Shown: in pieces, positions 1 through 6,327 of the stretch
Position numbering within the stretch: position 1 is the first letter of the stretch
Layout of the letters: every line of letters starts with the position of its first letter
Source: Hyphomicrobiales bacterium
GTDB taxonomy: Bacteria > Pseudomonadota > Alphaproteobacteria > Rhizobiales > Devosiaceae
Length of the DNA: 9,518 bases
NCBI GenBank assembly: GCA_015487985.1
Contig: WFOP01000085.1
Span: 1 to 9,518 of the forward strand
Reading direction: 5' to 3'
The notes under the pieces: model-generated
The model's database searches: none
What the model was told of the DNA's origin: nothing
The model's input: only the letters and a program-made list of their open reading frames with translations
Program-made: the position numbers and the translations under genes

Positions 1-2
1 AA

Positions 3-734
3 CTCATGCCGGTGGACAAAGTATCGAGCATTCCTTTGCGATTATTGTGTGGCATTGACGATCAGATCCGAACGCTTGAGCAAAATACGCTTCAGTTCGC
101 CCAGGGGCACGGAGCCAACAATGCCCTGCTCTGGGGAGCGCGCGGCATGGGAAAATCCTCACTGGTCAAAGCGCTGCATGGTGACATTGTTCAACGGAGT
201 GATGCCTCCCTGAAACGCCTTGTTCTGGTGGAAATCAACCGGGAGGATATCGTGTCCCTGCCCGCCCTTATGCGCATTGTGGCAAAGCTGGATGCACAAT
301 TCATCATCTATTGTGATGATTTGAGTTTTGACGCCGGTGAAGCAAGCTACAAGTCACTCAAGACCATTCTTGATGGCGGGCTTGAAGGGCGGCCAAAAAA
401 CACCTTGTTTTATGCCACCTCAAACCGGCGCCATTTGATGCCGCGTGAAATGATAGACAATGAGCGCGCCAGCGCCATCAATCCGGGAGAAGCGGTTCAC
501 GAAAAGATTTCGCTTTCAGACAGGTTTGGCCTGTGGCTTGGGTTTCACAATTGCTCGCAGGAACAATATCTGGAAATGATTTCAGAATATGTGGCGTTTT
601 ACGATCTGGATATTTCTGATGAAGAACTCAGGGCCCGCTCGATCGAATGGGCGGCAACCAGAGGCGCCAGATCGGGACGTGTTGCCATGCAGTTTGTTCG
701 CCAGATTGCCGGAGAACTGAATCAAAACATCTAA
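3..734 (+). CDS. DUF815-family P-loop ATPase, 5' end outside window
   Basis: This is a predicted AAA+-like ATP-binding protein of the DUF815 family; its cellular role is not established. Counting from the ATG at position 6, Walker A is GARGMGKS at residues 44-51, a Walker B-like strand FIIYCDD lies at 99-105, a sensor-1-like ATSN at 137-140, the family motif SDRFGLW at 171-177, and a C-terminal RSGR near the end may supply a sensor-2 arginine. The ATG at 6 is probably not the true start: the frame stays open to the left edge, the first visible residues align with the middle of the family's conserved N-terminal block, and family members are typically some 50 residues longer. No intrinsic terminator is visible for this gene in the plus direction before it meets the convergent minus-strand genes. 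Family assignment is firm; function is unknown. Confidence 0.9.
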   Translation, partial: LMPVDKVSSIPLRLLCGIDDQIRTLEQNTLQFAQGHGANNALLWGARGMGKSSLVKALHGDIVQRSDASLKRLVLVEINREDIVSLPALMRIVAKLDAQFIIYCDDLSFDAGEASYKSLKTILDGGLEGRPKNTLFYATSNRRHLMPREMIDNERASAINPGEAVHEKISLSDRFGLWLGFHNCSQEQYLEMISEYVAFYDLDISDEELRARSIEWAATRGARSGRVAMQFVRQIAGELNQNI

Positions 735-852
735 AGCATGTCACGTTTATCGGTATTCAGGCGACCTGCCTTATCTATTTGTTTTGGCGCGTCTTTTATC
801 CCCAAACCGCTGCATATTTTTACGATGCGCGCTTTAGGCACATGCGCCCCGG
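735..852. other. Convergent intergenic spacer, no gene seen
   Basis: Between the end of the DUF815 gene and the terminator of the minus-strand run I see no credible gene. The short open frames here cross the terminator and have no family features, and no stem with a U-run serves the plus-strand gene. Confidence 0.5.
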
Positions 853-895
853 GGGAAAAGAAAATGGACCAGACGATGGGGGTCGCCTGGTCCAT
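853..895 (-). terminator. Rho-independent terminator of the minus-strand run
   Basis: Read on the minus strand, the arms at 883-895 and 864-876 form a 13-bp stem with a 6-base loop CCCCCA (877-882), followed at once by TTTTCTTTTC. One pair (886 with 873) is a G-U wobble in the minus transcript but an A-C mismatch in the plus transcript, and no U-run follows in the plus direction, so it should terminate only the minus-strand run. It begins 8 bases after the stop codon of the nlpD-like gene. Confidence 0.88.
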
Positions 896-902
896 GGGTG
901 CA

Positions 903-2150
903 CTAAGAGGCCAAAAGCGGCATGGGATCGACTGGTGTCGCGCCCTGGCGTAGTTCAAAGTGCAGTTGTGGTCGTGTTACAGAACCGGACATGCCAACCG
1001 TTCCAACTGGTTCACCCCGGCCAACATTGCTGCCCTTTGCCACCGTAATCTCTTTAAGGTGTGCATAGGCTGAGACATATCCGTTAGCATGGCGCACCAA
1101 AACAAGGTTGCCGAAGCCGGAAACACCGCTGCCCACATAGATTACGGTGCCGTTTTCCACGGCACGAACCGGGGCGCCGCTCGGGGCTTCGATATTGATG
1201 CCGGTGCGGTTGGATTCAATGAAGTTGACGATTACTTTTCCGGTCAAAGGCCAACGGAACGCCTGAGCCGCTGAAACGGGTGGCGCAACGGAAGCGACCT
1301 GTTGGGGCGCTGAAGCTGTGGGGGTACTGATCACCGGAGCAACTGTGGGTGCTGCAATGGAAGCTGTGGTTTGGGGATCTGTTTGCCTTTGAGGGATTGG
1401 CGCAGCAGATGCGGCCACGAGGTCCCCACGCCCTGGAATAACAAGTTTTTGGCCAACAAAAATCTGATCGGCTGCGGCCAGTGAATTTGCCTGCACAATT
1501 GCATTGGACAAAACATCATAACGGCGCGCTATGGCATATAGCGATTCACCGGATTCAACCGTGTGGACATAATTTGTTTCGCCGGTTGCCGTTGTGTTTT
1601 GGGCATCGGCGGAGACAACTGCCAACGCAGGTGCCGTGCGACTTGGTGCAACCTGGGGGATGGCATTATCCTGAAACGGCTGTGTTACACGCGGCGGCGT
1701 TACGGACTGGGTTTGTGCGGGCATGATTTGTTGACTCCCAACAGAACTGGATTGAAGCGCGGGCGGCAGTGCCTGCGAAGAATTATTTAGTGTGCTGTTT
1801 TGAATTGGAGGAAGCGAAGTCACGACCGGAATTGAAGCGGTGGTCAAGGGCGCAACGCCCTGATTTCCCGCAGGGTTCCCGCCAACATTTGCCGGGGGAA
1901 GATAGGGACCGCTTGATACGTTTGAACTGAGGGCGGGCGGCAACACCCCGGGCATTGGCTGGGCCAGGTCGCCCTGTTCCGCCGGACGTATGGAACCCGT
2001 CACAAAATTATCAGAATTCGTTTGTGATGTTGGAAAACCACCTAATGTGGAGCAACCTGCCAAAAGGACAGACCCCAACAAAACAGACGCCAACGCAGAG
2101 GCGCTTTTTACTGCTCGTGTATTTACACGGCTACTCATAGGCTTACTCAT
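903..2150 (-). CDS. nlpD: NlpD-like lipoprotein with LysM and degenerate LytM (M23) domain
   Basis: Predicted murein-hydrolase activator of the envelope. Numbering is from the ATG at 2150 (415 aa). An N-terminal signal ends in the lipobox LLAGC with Cys33, predicting a lipoprotein. A long linker rich in Pro, Gln, Ser, Thr and Asn (about 35-190) precedes a LysM peptidoglycan-binding domain at about 194-239. A second linker leads to a LytM/M23 domain at about 299-412. The zinc-site residues of active M23 peptidases are mostly lost: the HxGxD motif reads RTGIN (Arg315, Asn319) and the HLH motif reads QLH (Gln395, His397), while His364 remains. This matches E. coli NlpD, an amidase activator without peptidase activity, and the position near surE agrees. 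A TTG at 2156 and an ATG at 2138 are alternative starts; no candidate has a strong ribosome binding site. The gene ends just before a strong terminator. Architecture is clear; the activator role is inferred from the family. Confidence 0.9.
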   Translation of the reverse strand: MSKPMSSRVNTRAVKSASALASVLLGSVLLAGCSTLGGFPTSQTNSDNFVTGSIRPAEQGDLAQPMPGVLPPALSSNVSSGPYLPPANVGGNPAGNQGVAPLTTASIPVVTSLPPIQNSTLNNSSQALPPALQSSSVGSQQIMPAQTQSVTPPRVTQPFQDNAIPQVAPSRTAPALAVVSADAQNTTATGETNYVHTVESGESLYAIARRYDVLSNAIVQANSLAAADQIFVGQKLVIPGRGDLVAASAAPIPQRQTDPQTTASIAAPTVAPVISTPTASAPQQVASVAPPVSAAQAFRWPLTGKVIVNFIESNRTGINIEAPSGAPVRAVENGTVIYVGSGVSGFGNLVLVRHANGYVSAYAHLKEITVAKGSNVGRGEPVGTVGMSGSVTRPQLHFELRQGATPVDPMPLLAS

Positions 2151-2233
2151 ACTCAACTAACAACAGATGTCAGAGTAAGCCCAACAAGGTAAATAGCGCC
2201 TTAAAAATGCTGAAAATTTTATCTAAATGCCCA

Positions 2234-2266
2234 TTGCGGAAATTTGCGCCCCGGTTTTCCCGCAAA
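2234..2266 (-). promoter_or_regulatory. Two mutually exclusive hairpins between surE and nlpD
   Basis: In the 130-base gap, TTGCGG (2234-2239) plus AAA (2240-2242) can pair with CCGCAA (2260-2265) plus TTT (2256-2258), with one bulged C at 2259. The same right arm CGCAAA (2261-2266) can instead pair with TTTGCG at 2243-2248. The two folds share bases, so only one can form. Neither is followed by a clear U-run. This could be a weak attenuator, an mRNA end or stabilising structure, or chance; the rest of the gap (2157-2233) is AT-rich and I could not fix a promoter in it. Confidence 0.3.
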
Positions 2267-2286
2267 CTCAGGTGCGCAGCCAAGGG

Positions 2287-3072
2287 CTAAATCGAGAGAA
2301 CGCCCTGTAAACGCTCAACTTCATCCATGTCTGAAAAGCGCAAAGTCAGCGGTGTTACCGTGATGGATTTTGATTTGTGCAGCGCATAAAAATCAAAATT
2401 TTCTTCCATGGGGGTCGGCGTTTCCGGAATTGATATGAAAAACTGACCTTTGTTTTTGCTGGGATAGTGGCGAAATGCCGAACGGTCAAAGCGCTGATGG
2501 GGCACTGTTTTTACATCGATCACCTGATGGGGTTCACAATCGGGGAAATTCACATTGTAATAAATGTCGCGATTTCTGGTATCGGCTTCGCCGACCTGAG
2601 CAATCAAACTGTTTAGCAGGGCCAAGGCGTGGGCCTTGGAACAATCCCACTCCACATCACGTTGATTTTCGTAATCAACGGCCTGCGAAAGTGCAATTCC
2701 CAAAGCCCCCTGCAAAGCCCCTTCGCGCGCCGCTGCTGCTGTGCCCGAACAATTGATGATATCGCCCATGTTCTGCCCGTGGTTTATTCCTGCCAGAACA
2801 ATGTCGGGGGGATTGTCGTCCAGCAGGTGCGTATATCCGGCAACGATGCAATCAGCGGGTGTGCCATTGAGCGAAAAAACCCGATGGCCATGTTCGCTGA
2901 ATTGCAGCTCTGTGCCCAACGTAAAGCGATGGCTGGCCCCGCTTTGATTGCTGTCGGGGGCAACGACCCAAACATCATCACTTATCCGGGCGGCAATATC
3001 CTGTAAAATTTTAAGACCGGGAGCCTCGATCCCGTCATCGTTGGAAATCAGAATACGCGGATTGGATTTCAT
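2287..3072 (-). CDS. surE: 5'/3'-nucleotidase SurE
   Basis: SurE is a metal-dependent cytosolic phosphatase acting on nucleoside 5'- and 3'-monophosphates and in some species on short polyphosphate; it is linked to stationary-phase survival. The 261-residue length is normal. The N-terminal ILISNDDG motif supplies the metal-binding Asp12 and Asp13; APDSNQSG (38-45) supplies the conserved serine, and GINHGQNMGD (95-104) the conserved asparagines. The SGTAAAAREG block (109-118) is also typical. The ATG at 3072 overlaps the serS stop codon as ATGA, which fixes the start and suggests translational coupling. In many proteobacteria pcm (isoaspartyl methyltransferase) follows surE, but here a 130-base gap leads directly to the nlpD-like gene. 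Identification is firm. Confidence 0.97.
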   Translation of the reverse strand: MKSNPRILISNDDGIEAPGLKILQDIAARISDDVWVVAPDSNQSGASHRFTLGTELQFSEHGHRVFSLNGTPADCIVAGYTHLLDDNPPDIVLAGINHGQNMGDIINCSGTAAAAREGALQGALGIALSQAVDYENQRDVEWDCSKAHALALLNSLIAQVGEADTRNRDIYYNVNFPDCEPHQVIDVKTVPHQRFDRSAFRHYPSKNKGQFFISIPETPTPMEENFDFYALHKSKSITVTPLTLRFSDMDEVERLQGVLSI

Positions 3073-4349
3073 TTGTCCGCACCGATGACTTCAAGGCCAT
3101 TCATGTAGCGCTGGAGAGGTTCTGGAATTGAAATCGAGCCATCCTTGTTCTGATAGTTTTCCATCAAGGCGATCATCAAGCGCCCCACGGCAACCCCGGA
3201 CCCGTTCAGCGTATGAACAAACTCAACCTTGCCTTCCCCGGTGCGATAGCGCGCATTCATGCGCCGGGCCTGCCAGCTTCCGGCGGTGGAAATGGAGGCA
3301 ACTTCACGATAGGTGTTTTGGCCGGGCATCCACGCTTCAATATCATAGGTGCGCTGCATCGAATTTCCCATATCCCCGCTGCACAGACGAACAGTGCGAT
3401 ATGGAATTTTCAGCCGTTCAAAAACCTGCTGGGAACAGGCCAGAATTTTTTCATGTTCTTCATCGGATTTGTCCGGTGTTGTTATCACCACCATCTCCAC
3501 TTTGGAGAACTGATGCTGGCGCAACATGCCTTTGGTATCGCGGCCCGAAGACCCCGCCTCGGAACGGAAACACTGGGAATGACTGGTCACCCGGAGGGGC
3601 AGTTCTTTTTCGCTCAGAATCTGTTCGCGCACCAGATTGTTCAGTGTCACCTCGGAGGTGGGAATCAACCAGCGGCCATCTGTGGTTTCAAACGAATCTT
3701 CGCCAAATTTTGGTAATTGCCCGGTGCCCACAAGAGCCTGGGGCCGCACCAGAACCGGCGCAGAAATTTCAGCAAAACCATGGTGGATGGTGTGCAAATC
3801 AAGCATGAAACCGGCCAAAGCACGCTCCAGAAGCGCCAGTTGCCCCTTTAACACCACGAAACGTGAACCGGACATACGGGCCGCCGCTTCAAAGTCCATC
3901 AAGCCCAGTGCTTCTCCAAGCTCATAATGCTCTTTGGGGGCAAAATCGAATTTGGTCGGCTCCATAAACCGGCTGATTTCAACATTGTCATTTTCGTCTT
4001 CCCCCTCGGGCACATCCTGGGCGAGCAGGTTTGGCAGGGCCAGCATAAAGTCGTTTAATGCTTGAGTTTGTTCGCGCTCGCGCTCCTCACCCTCCTGCAC
4101 TTTTGCCTTGAGGTCTGCGACCTGTGCTAACAATTGTTGCGCTTTTTCTTCGTCGCCAGCGGCCTTTGCCTGTCCGATTTGCTTTGAGGATTTATTGCGC
4201 AGCTCCTGCAACTCGTTCAATGAAGCAATGGTGGCGCGCCGCGCGTCATCAAGCGCCAGCAATTTTTCCGATTGCGGACCAATGCCACGCCGCACCATTG
4301 ATCTGTCAAATTCTTCTTTATTGGCGCGAAGCCATTTCATATCAAACAT
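3069..4349 (-). CDS. serS: Seryl-tRNA synthetase
   Basis: This class II synthetase attaches serine to tRNA-Ser, and to tRNA-Sec where one exists, in the cytosol. The length of 426 residues is usual for bacterial SerRS. Residues about 27-100 are charged and heptad-like, matching the antiparallel coiled-coil arm that grips the long variable arm of the tRNA. The class II core follows: motif 2 is the block from FRSEAGSSGRD to HQFSKVE (261-285), and motif 3 is NGSGVAVGR (382-390) followed by ALMENYQ (394-400). One segment is unusual: the stretch that commonly reads SSCSNxxDFQARR reads ASISTAGSWQARR here (351-363). The ATG at 4349 has an AGGG ribosome binding site seven bases upstream (4357-4360). 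The stop overlaps surE. A gap of 122 bases separates it from tatC, enough for its own promoter. Confidence 0.98.
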   Translation of the reverse strand: MFDMKWLRANKEEFDRSMVRRGIGPQSEKLLALDDARRATIASLNELQELRNKSSKQIGQAKAAGDEEKAQQLLAQVADLKAKVQEGEEREREQTQALNDFMLALPNLLAQDVPEGEDENDNVEISRFMEPTKFDFAPKEHYELGEALGLMDFEAAARMSGSRFVVLKGQLALLERALAGFMLDLHTIHHGFAEISAPVLVRPQALVGTGQLPKFGEDSFETTDGRWLIPTSEVTLNNLVREQILSEKELPLRVTSHSQCFRSEAGSSGRDTKGMLRQHQFSKVEMVVITTPDKSDEEHEKILACSQQVFERLKIPYRTVRLCSGDMGNSMQRTYDIEAWMPGQNTYREVASISTAGSWQARRMNARYRTGEGKVEFVHTLNGSGVAVGRLMIALMENYQNKDGSISIPEPLQRYMNGLEVIGADK

Positions 4350-4427
4350 TGAATTGCCCTGAGCAAAGGGGTGCCCCTGATAAAAGCATCGCCTCTGAAA
4401 TGATTTTGATTTTAATTTTGTTGACAG

Positions 4428-4456
4428 CTTTTAGGCGACAAGCCTGCCTGTCACAA
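4428..4456 (-). promoter_or_regulatory. Possible serS promoter with internal dyad
   Basis: On the minus strand TTGTGA (4451-4456) and TAAAAG (4428-4433) lie 17 bases apart, each matching four of six positions of the sigma-70 consensus. The spacer region holds a dyad at 4437-4452, seven bases per arm with one mismatch (G-U in RNA) around a 2-base centre. The site starts just behind the tatC stop codon. No U-run follows the dyad, so a terminator for tatC is unlikely. The match is weak. Confidence 0.28.
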
Positions 4457-4471
4457 GAACATTCTGTATTT

Positions 4472-5335
4472 TTAGGGGGTTTGGGCCGCTTCTTCCGCTT
4501 CGCGCCTGGCCCGGGCCTTTTCAACTATTTTCACCGACCAGATGGAAATTTCATACAGCAACAGCATGGGCAAAGCCAAACCAAGTTGAGAAATCGGATC
4601 GGGCGGGGTCAAAAAAGCTGCAACGACCAACACCGCCACAAAAGCATATTTGCGCCACGATTTGAGGTTGGCGCTGTCCACCACCCCGATTCGGGCCAGC
4701 AGGGTCAAAATAACCGGAAGCTGGAAACAAACACCAAAGGCCAAAATCAGTGTCATAATCAGGGAAAGATATTCAGACACCCTGGGCAACATCTCGATGG
4801 AAACGCCCCCGTCGCCTCCCCCTTCCATGGACAGGAAAAACCGCAATGCCAATGGCATAACGCCATAAAACATAACGCCGGCACCGATCACAAAGAATAT
4901 CGGTGTGGCGAACAGGTAGGGCAGAAATGCACCGCGTTCATTCTTATACAGGCCGGGGGCAACAAACGCATAGATTTGTGATGCAATCACGGGAAAGGCC
5001 AAAAACGCCGCGCCAAAAAGTGACAGTTTCAGCTTGGTGAAAAAGAATTCCTGAGGCGCTGTATAGATCAAACGGATGTCTTCGTTTGCACCGGCCGCCG
5101 TTTTGAAGGGGTCCAAAAGAAAATCAAATATCCAGTCGGCAAAGAAAAAGCAGACCACAAACAGAACCGCAATTGCGATCATGGAAAATATCAAACGCTG
5201 GCGCAACTCCGTCAGGTGATCAATAAGCGATGCTTCTGATCCGGCAAGTTCTGATTTTTCCCCGGTCGCAGACTTGGAATCAGACTTCTCATCCTCAAGG
5301 GGAGCCGGGGGAATTGTGGGGTCTTTGGCGGCCAT
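4472..5335 (-). CDS. tatC: Sec-independent protein translocase subunit TatC
   Basis: TatC is the polytopic inner-membrane receptor that recognises the twin-arginine signal peptide of folded Tat substrates and assembles with TatB and TatA. The protein has 287 residues and six predicted membrane segments (about 48-68, 103-126, 139-161, 188-213, 228-243 and 249-270). A hydrophilic N-terminal extension of about 35 residues precedes the cytoplasmic motif DHLTELRQRL (39-48), whose Glu43 corresponds to a signal-peptide contact. LYKNERG (129-135) in the first cytoplasmic loop gives the second conserved Glu (133). In the fourth segment FGVCFQLPV carries Gln205 where E. coli has Glu; I recall Gln as a frequent alternative in this lineage, so I do not read it as a defect. 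The ATG at 5335 overlaps the tatB stop by one base (TAATG), implying coupling. Confidence 0.97.
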   Translation of the reverse strand: MAAKDPTIPPAPLEDEKSDSKSATGEKSELAGSEASLIDHLTELRQRLIFSMIAIAVLFVVCFFFADWIFDFLLDPFKTAAGANEDIRLIYTAPQEFFFTKLKLSLFGAAFLAFPVIASQIYAFVAPGLYKNERGAFLPYLFATPIFFVIGAGVMFYGVMPLALRFFLSMEGGGDGGVSIEMLPRVSEYLSLIMTLILAFGVCFQLPVILTLLARIGVVDSANLKSWRKYAFVAVLVVAAFLTPPDPISQLGLALPMLLLYEISIWSVKIVEKARARREAEEAAQTP

Positions 5336-6000
5336 TAGCTTGATTCACTTTTTACCGGTTTTTTTGCAGCCGGTTTTCTGGTTGATGTTCTTTTGGCCGC
5401 CGGCTTTTTGGCGACTGTTTTTTTCGCCGTTGCCGGTTCAGATGCCGCTGTTTTAGCCCTCGTTGCTTTTGCCCTGGTGGTTTTAGCGCGTGATGTTCCG
5501 GCTTTTCCGGACTTACGGGCCGATTTTGCCGGTGTAGCGGCTGCCCCCCTGACGGTTTTCGGCCCTTCTTCACCTGCCGGTTTATTGGCCTTGGTGACGG
5601 CGGCGGCCATGCTGGCCTTGGCGGCACTTCCATCACTGGCGGGCAAGTTGCCCAAACCCGTTGCGGCCTTTATTTCATCGGCAACACTTTGGGCATCGGG
5701 ATCTGAGGGGGCAATTTTACCGCTTGGAACAACCTTGCCCTCGGGGGTGAGGGAATTAAATTCCTTTTCTATATCCCGGCGCACATCAGTCAGCGGCGCC
5801 GCAATGGACTGCTTGATATCCTTTAGTTCATCAACGGCGGTCACTTTATTCAACTCAGCCTTAAAATCATTGCCCATGCGCCGAATGGAACCAACAGCCT
5901 TCCCGATCTGGCGCAGCATAGCCGGCAAATCCTTGGGGCCCACCACAATCAAGGCGACTGCGGCAACCAGCATCATCTCGGTCCAGCCAATACTCAGCAT
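5335..6000 (-). CDS. tatB: Tat translocase subunit TatB with long basic Ala/Lys-rich tail
   Basis: TatB is the single-span membrane partner of TatC in the twin-arginine receptor complex. The N-terminal helix covers about residues 6-20, followed by the hinge GPKDLP (21-26) and an amphipathic helix (about 27-60) with the typical PAMLRQIGKAVGSIRRM pattern. The rest is hydrophilic. From about residue 145 to 219 it is a low-complexity tail of Ala, Lys, Arg, Thr and Pro, with three tandem 5-residue units (RAKTT, RAKAT, RAKTA at 171-185) and two KPAAK units, resembling histone H1 tails. At 221 residues it is longer than E. coli TatB (171). The ATG at 6000 has a GAGGG ribosome binding site seven bases upstream (6008-6012). 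A 59-base gap separates it from tatA; it contains a run of seven T on the minus strand but no stem in front of it. Confidence 0.95.
   Translation of the reverse strand: MLSIGWTEMMLVAAVALIVVGPKDLPAMLRQIGKAVGSIRRMGNDFKAELNKVTAVDELKDIKQSIAAPLTDVRRDIEKEFNSLTPEGKVVPSGKIAPSDPDAQSVADEIKAATGLGNLPASDGSAAKASMAAAVTKANKPAGEEGPKTVRGAAATPAKSARKSGKAGTSRAKTTRAKATRAKTAASEPATAKKTVAKKPAAKRTSTRKPAAKKPVKSESS
5446..5490 (-). repeat. Three imperfect 15-bp tandem repeats in tatB
   Basis: Three consecutive 15-base units encode RAKTT, RAKAT and RAKTA (TatB residues 171-185). The minus-strand units read CGCGCTAAAACCACC, AGGGCAAAAGCAACG and AGGGCTAAAACAGCG. The frame is preserved, and most differences fall in third positions, consistent with old duplication followed by synonymous drift. 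Confidence 0.7.
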
Positions 6001-6059
6001 AATTTTGCCCTCACTCAGGCAAGCAGAAAGTTAAAAAAAGACATCAAATCCGTACCAGA

Positions 6060-6248
6060 CTAAGCGTCAGTTTTTTCTTTTTCGTCAGCTTCAACTTTTT
6101 CAACCGGCGTGGGATCATCGCGCATTCCACGCTGGAATGATTTGATGCCTGAAGCGACCTCACCCATCATGCCGGCAATCTTGCCGCGACCAAACAGCAA
6201 CAAAACCGCGATTACAATTATCAATATTCCCCAGGGTCCTGGATTCAT
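6060..6248 (-). CDS. tatA: Tat translocase pore subunit TatA
   Basis: TatA oligomers are thought to form or weaken the membrane passage through which folded Tat substrates cross. The 62-residue protein starts with [20 protein letters not shown], a short single membrane helix, followed by the conserved FGRGKI hinge (19-24) and the amphipathic helix (to about residue 43, GIKSFQRGM), then an acidic Lys/Glu tail. The frame is open further upstream to a TTG at 6296, but the family's N-terminus begins at the ATG at 6248, and a good ribosome binding site (GGAGAAGAG, 6251-6259) sits at the right distance from it, so the shorter start is chosen. The conserved Phe19-Gly20 pair is present. tatB and tatC follow in order, the usual minimal Tat operon. 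Confidence 0.95.
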   Translation of the reverse strand: MNPGPWGILIIVIAVLLLFGRGKIAGMMGEVASGIKSFQRGMRDDPTPVEKVEADEKEKTDA

Positions 6249-6262
6249 TTCTCTTCTCCATT

Positions 6263-6283
6263 GGGCCAGTAACTGAACGGCCC
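6263..6283 (-). promoter_or_regulatory. Small leader hairpin upstream of the tatA ribosome binding site
   Basis: GGGCC (6263-6267) and GGCCC (6279-6283) form a 5-bp GC stem with an 11-base loop that ends three bases before the tatA GGAGAAGAG site. It could affect ribosome access, but the stem is short and may be chance. Confidence 0.22.
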
Positions 6284-6298
6284 GGTTGTGCACCAAGT

Positions 6299-6327
6299 GC
6301 GCTATCTATCTGTATAGATATTGTCAA
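6299..6327 (-). promoter_or_regulatory. Possible tatA promoter with perfect 7-4-7 dyad in its spacer
   Basis: On the minus strand a perfect -35 box TTGACA (6322-6327), which includes the stop codon of the upstream ABC gene, lies 17 bases before a weak -10 candidate TAGCGC (6299-6304). Between them lies TATCTAT-CTGT-ATAGATA (6303-6320), a perfect dyad of seven bases per arm with a 4-base centre. Such placement is typical of repressor operators. The poor -10 box is the main doubt. The dyad is AT-only in its arms and has no U-run behind it, so it is not a terminator. Confidence 0.4.

Noticed and set aside
738..953. Small open frame of about 71 codons in the convergent spacer
   Set aside because: It runs through the terminator and into the nlpD-like gene, with no ribosome binding site or family features.
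731..958. Small minus-strand open frame overlapping the terminator
   Set aside because: It overlaps the end of the nlpD-like gene in another frame and contains the intrinsic terminator, so it is not plausible as a gene.
3128..3808. Plus-strand open frame of about 226 codons opposite serS
   Set aside because: It lies wholly inside the SerRS catalytic domain coding region, and its product has the Ser/Arg/Pro-rich look of a shadow frame.
4367..4378. AGGGG-TG-CCCCT dyad upstream of serS as a terminator
   Set aside because: The loop is too small for the full stem and no U-run follows on either strand.
4551..4740. Gln205 in place of Glu in TatC segment 4 as a defect
   Set aside because: To my knowledge Gln is common at this position in related TatC proteins, and all other conserved positions are intact.
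4124..4981. Plus-strand open frame of about 285 codons opposite the serS start and tatC
   Set aside because: It crosses two well-identified genes and their gap and has a His/Gln/Asn-rich composition with no recognisable domain.
5393..6034. Plus-strand open frame of about 213 codons opposite tatB
   Set aside because: It is antisense to the Ala/Lys-rich tatB, whose codon bias creates a long hydrophobic reverse frame; there is no family signature, and tatB is certain.
6001..6059. Run of seven T (minus strand) between tatA and tatB as a terminator
   Set aside because: No GC-rich stem precedes it, and stopping between tatA and tatB would make little sense.
6249..6296. Sixteen-residue N-terminal extension of TatA from a TTG
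   Set aside because: TatA proteins begin directly before the membrane helix, and the ATG at 6248 has a strong ribosome binding site.
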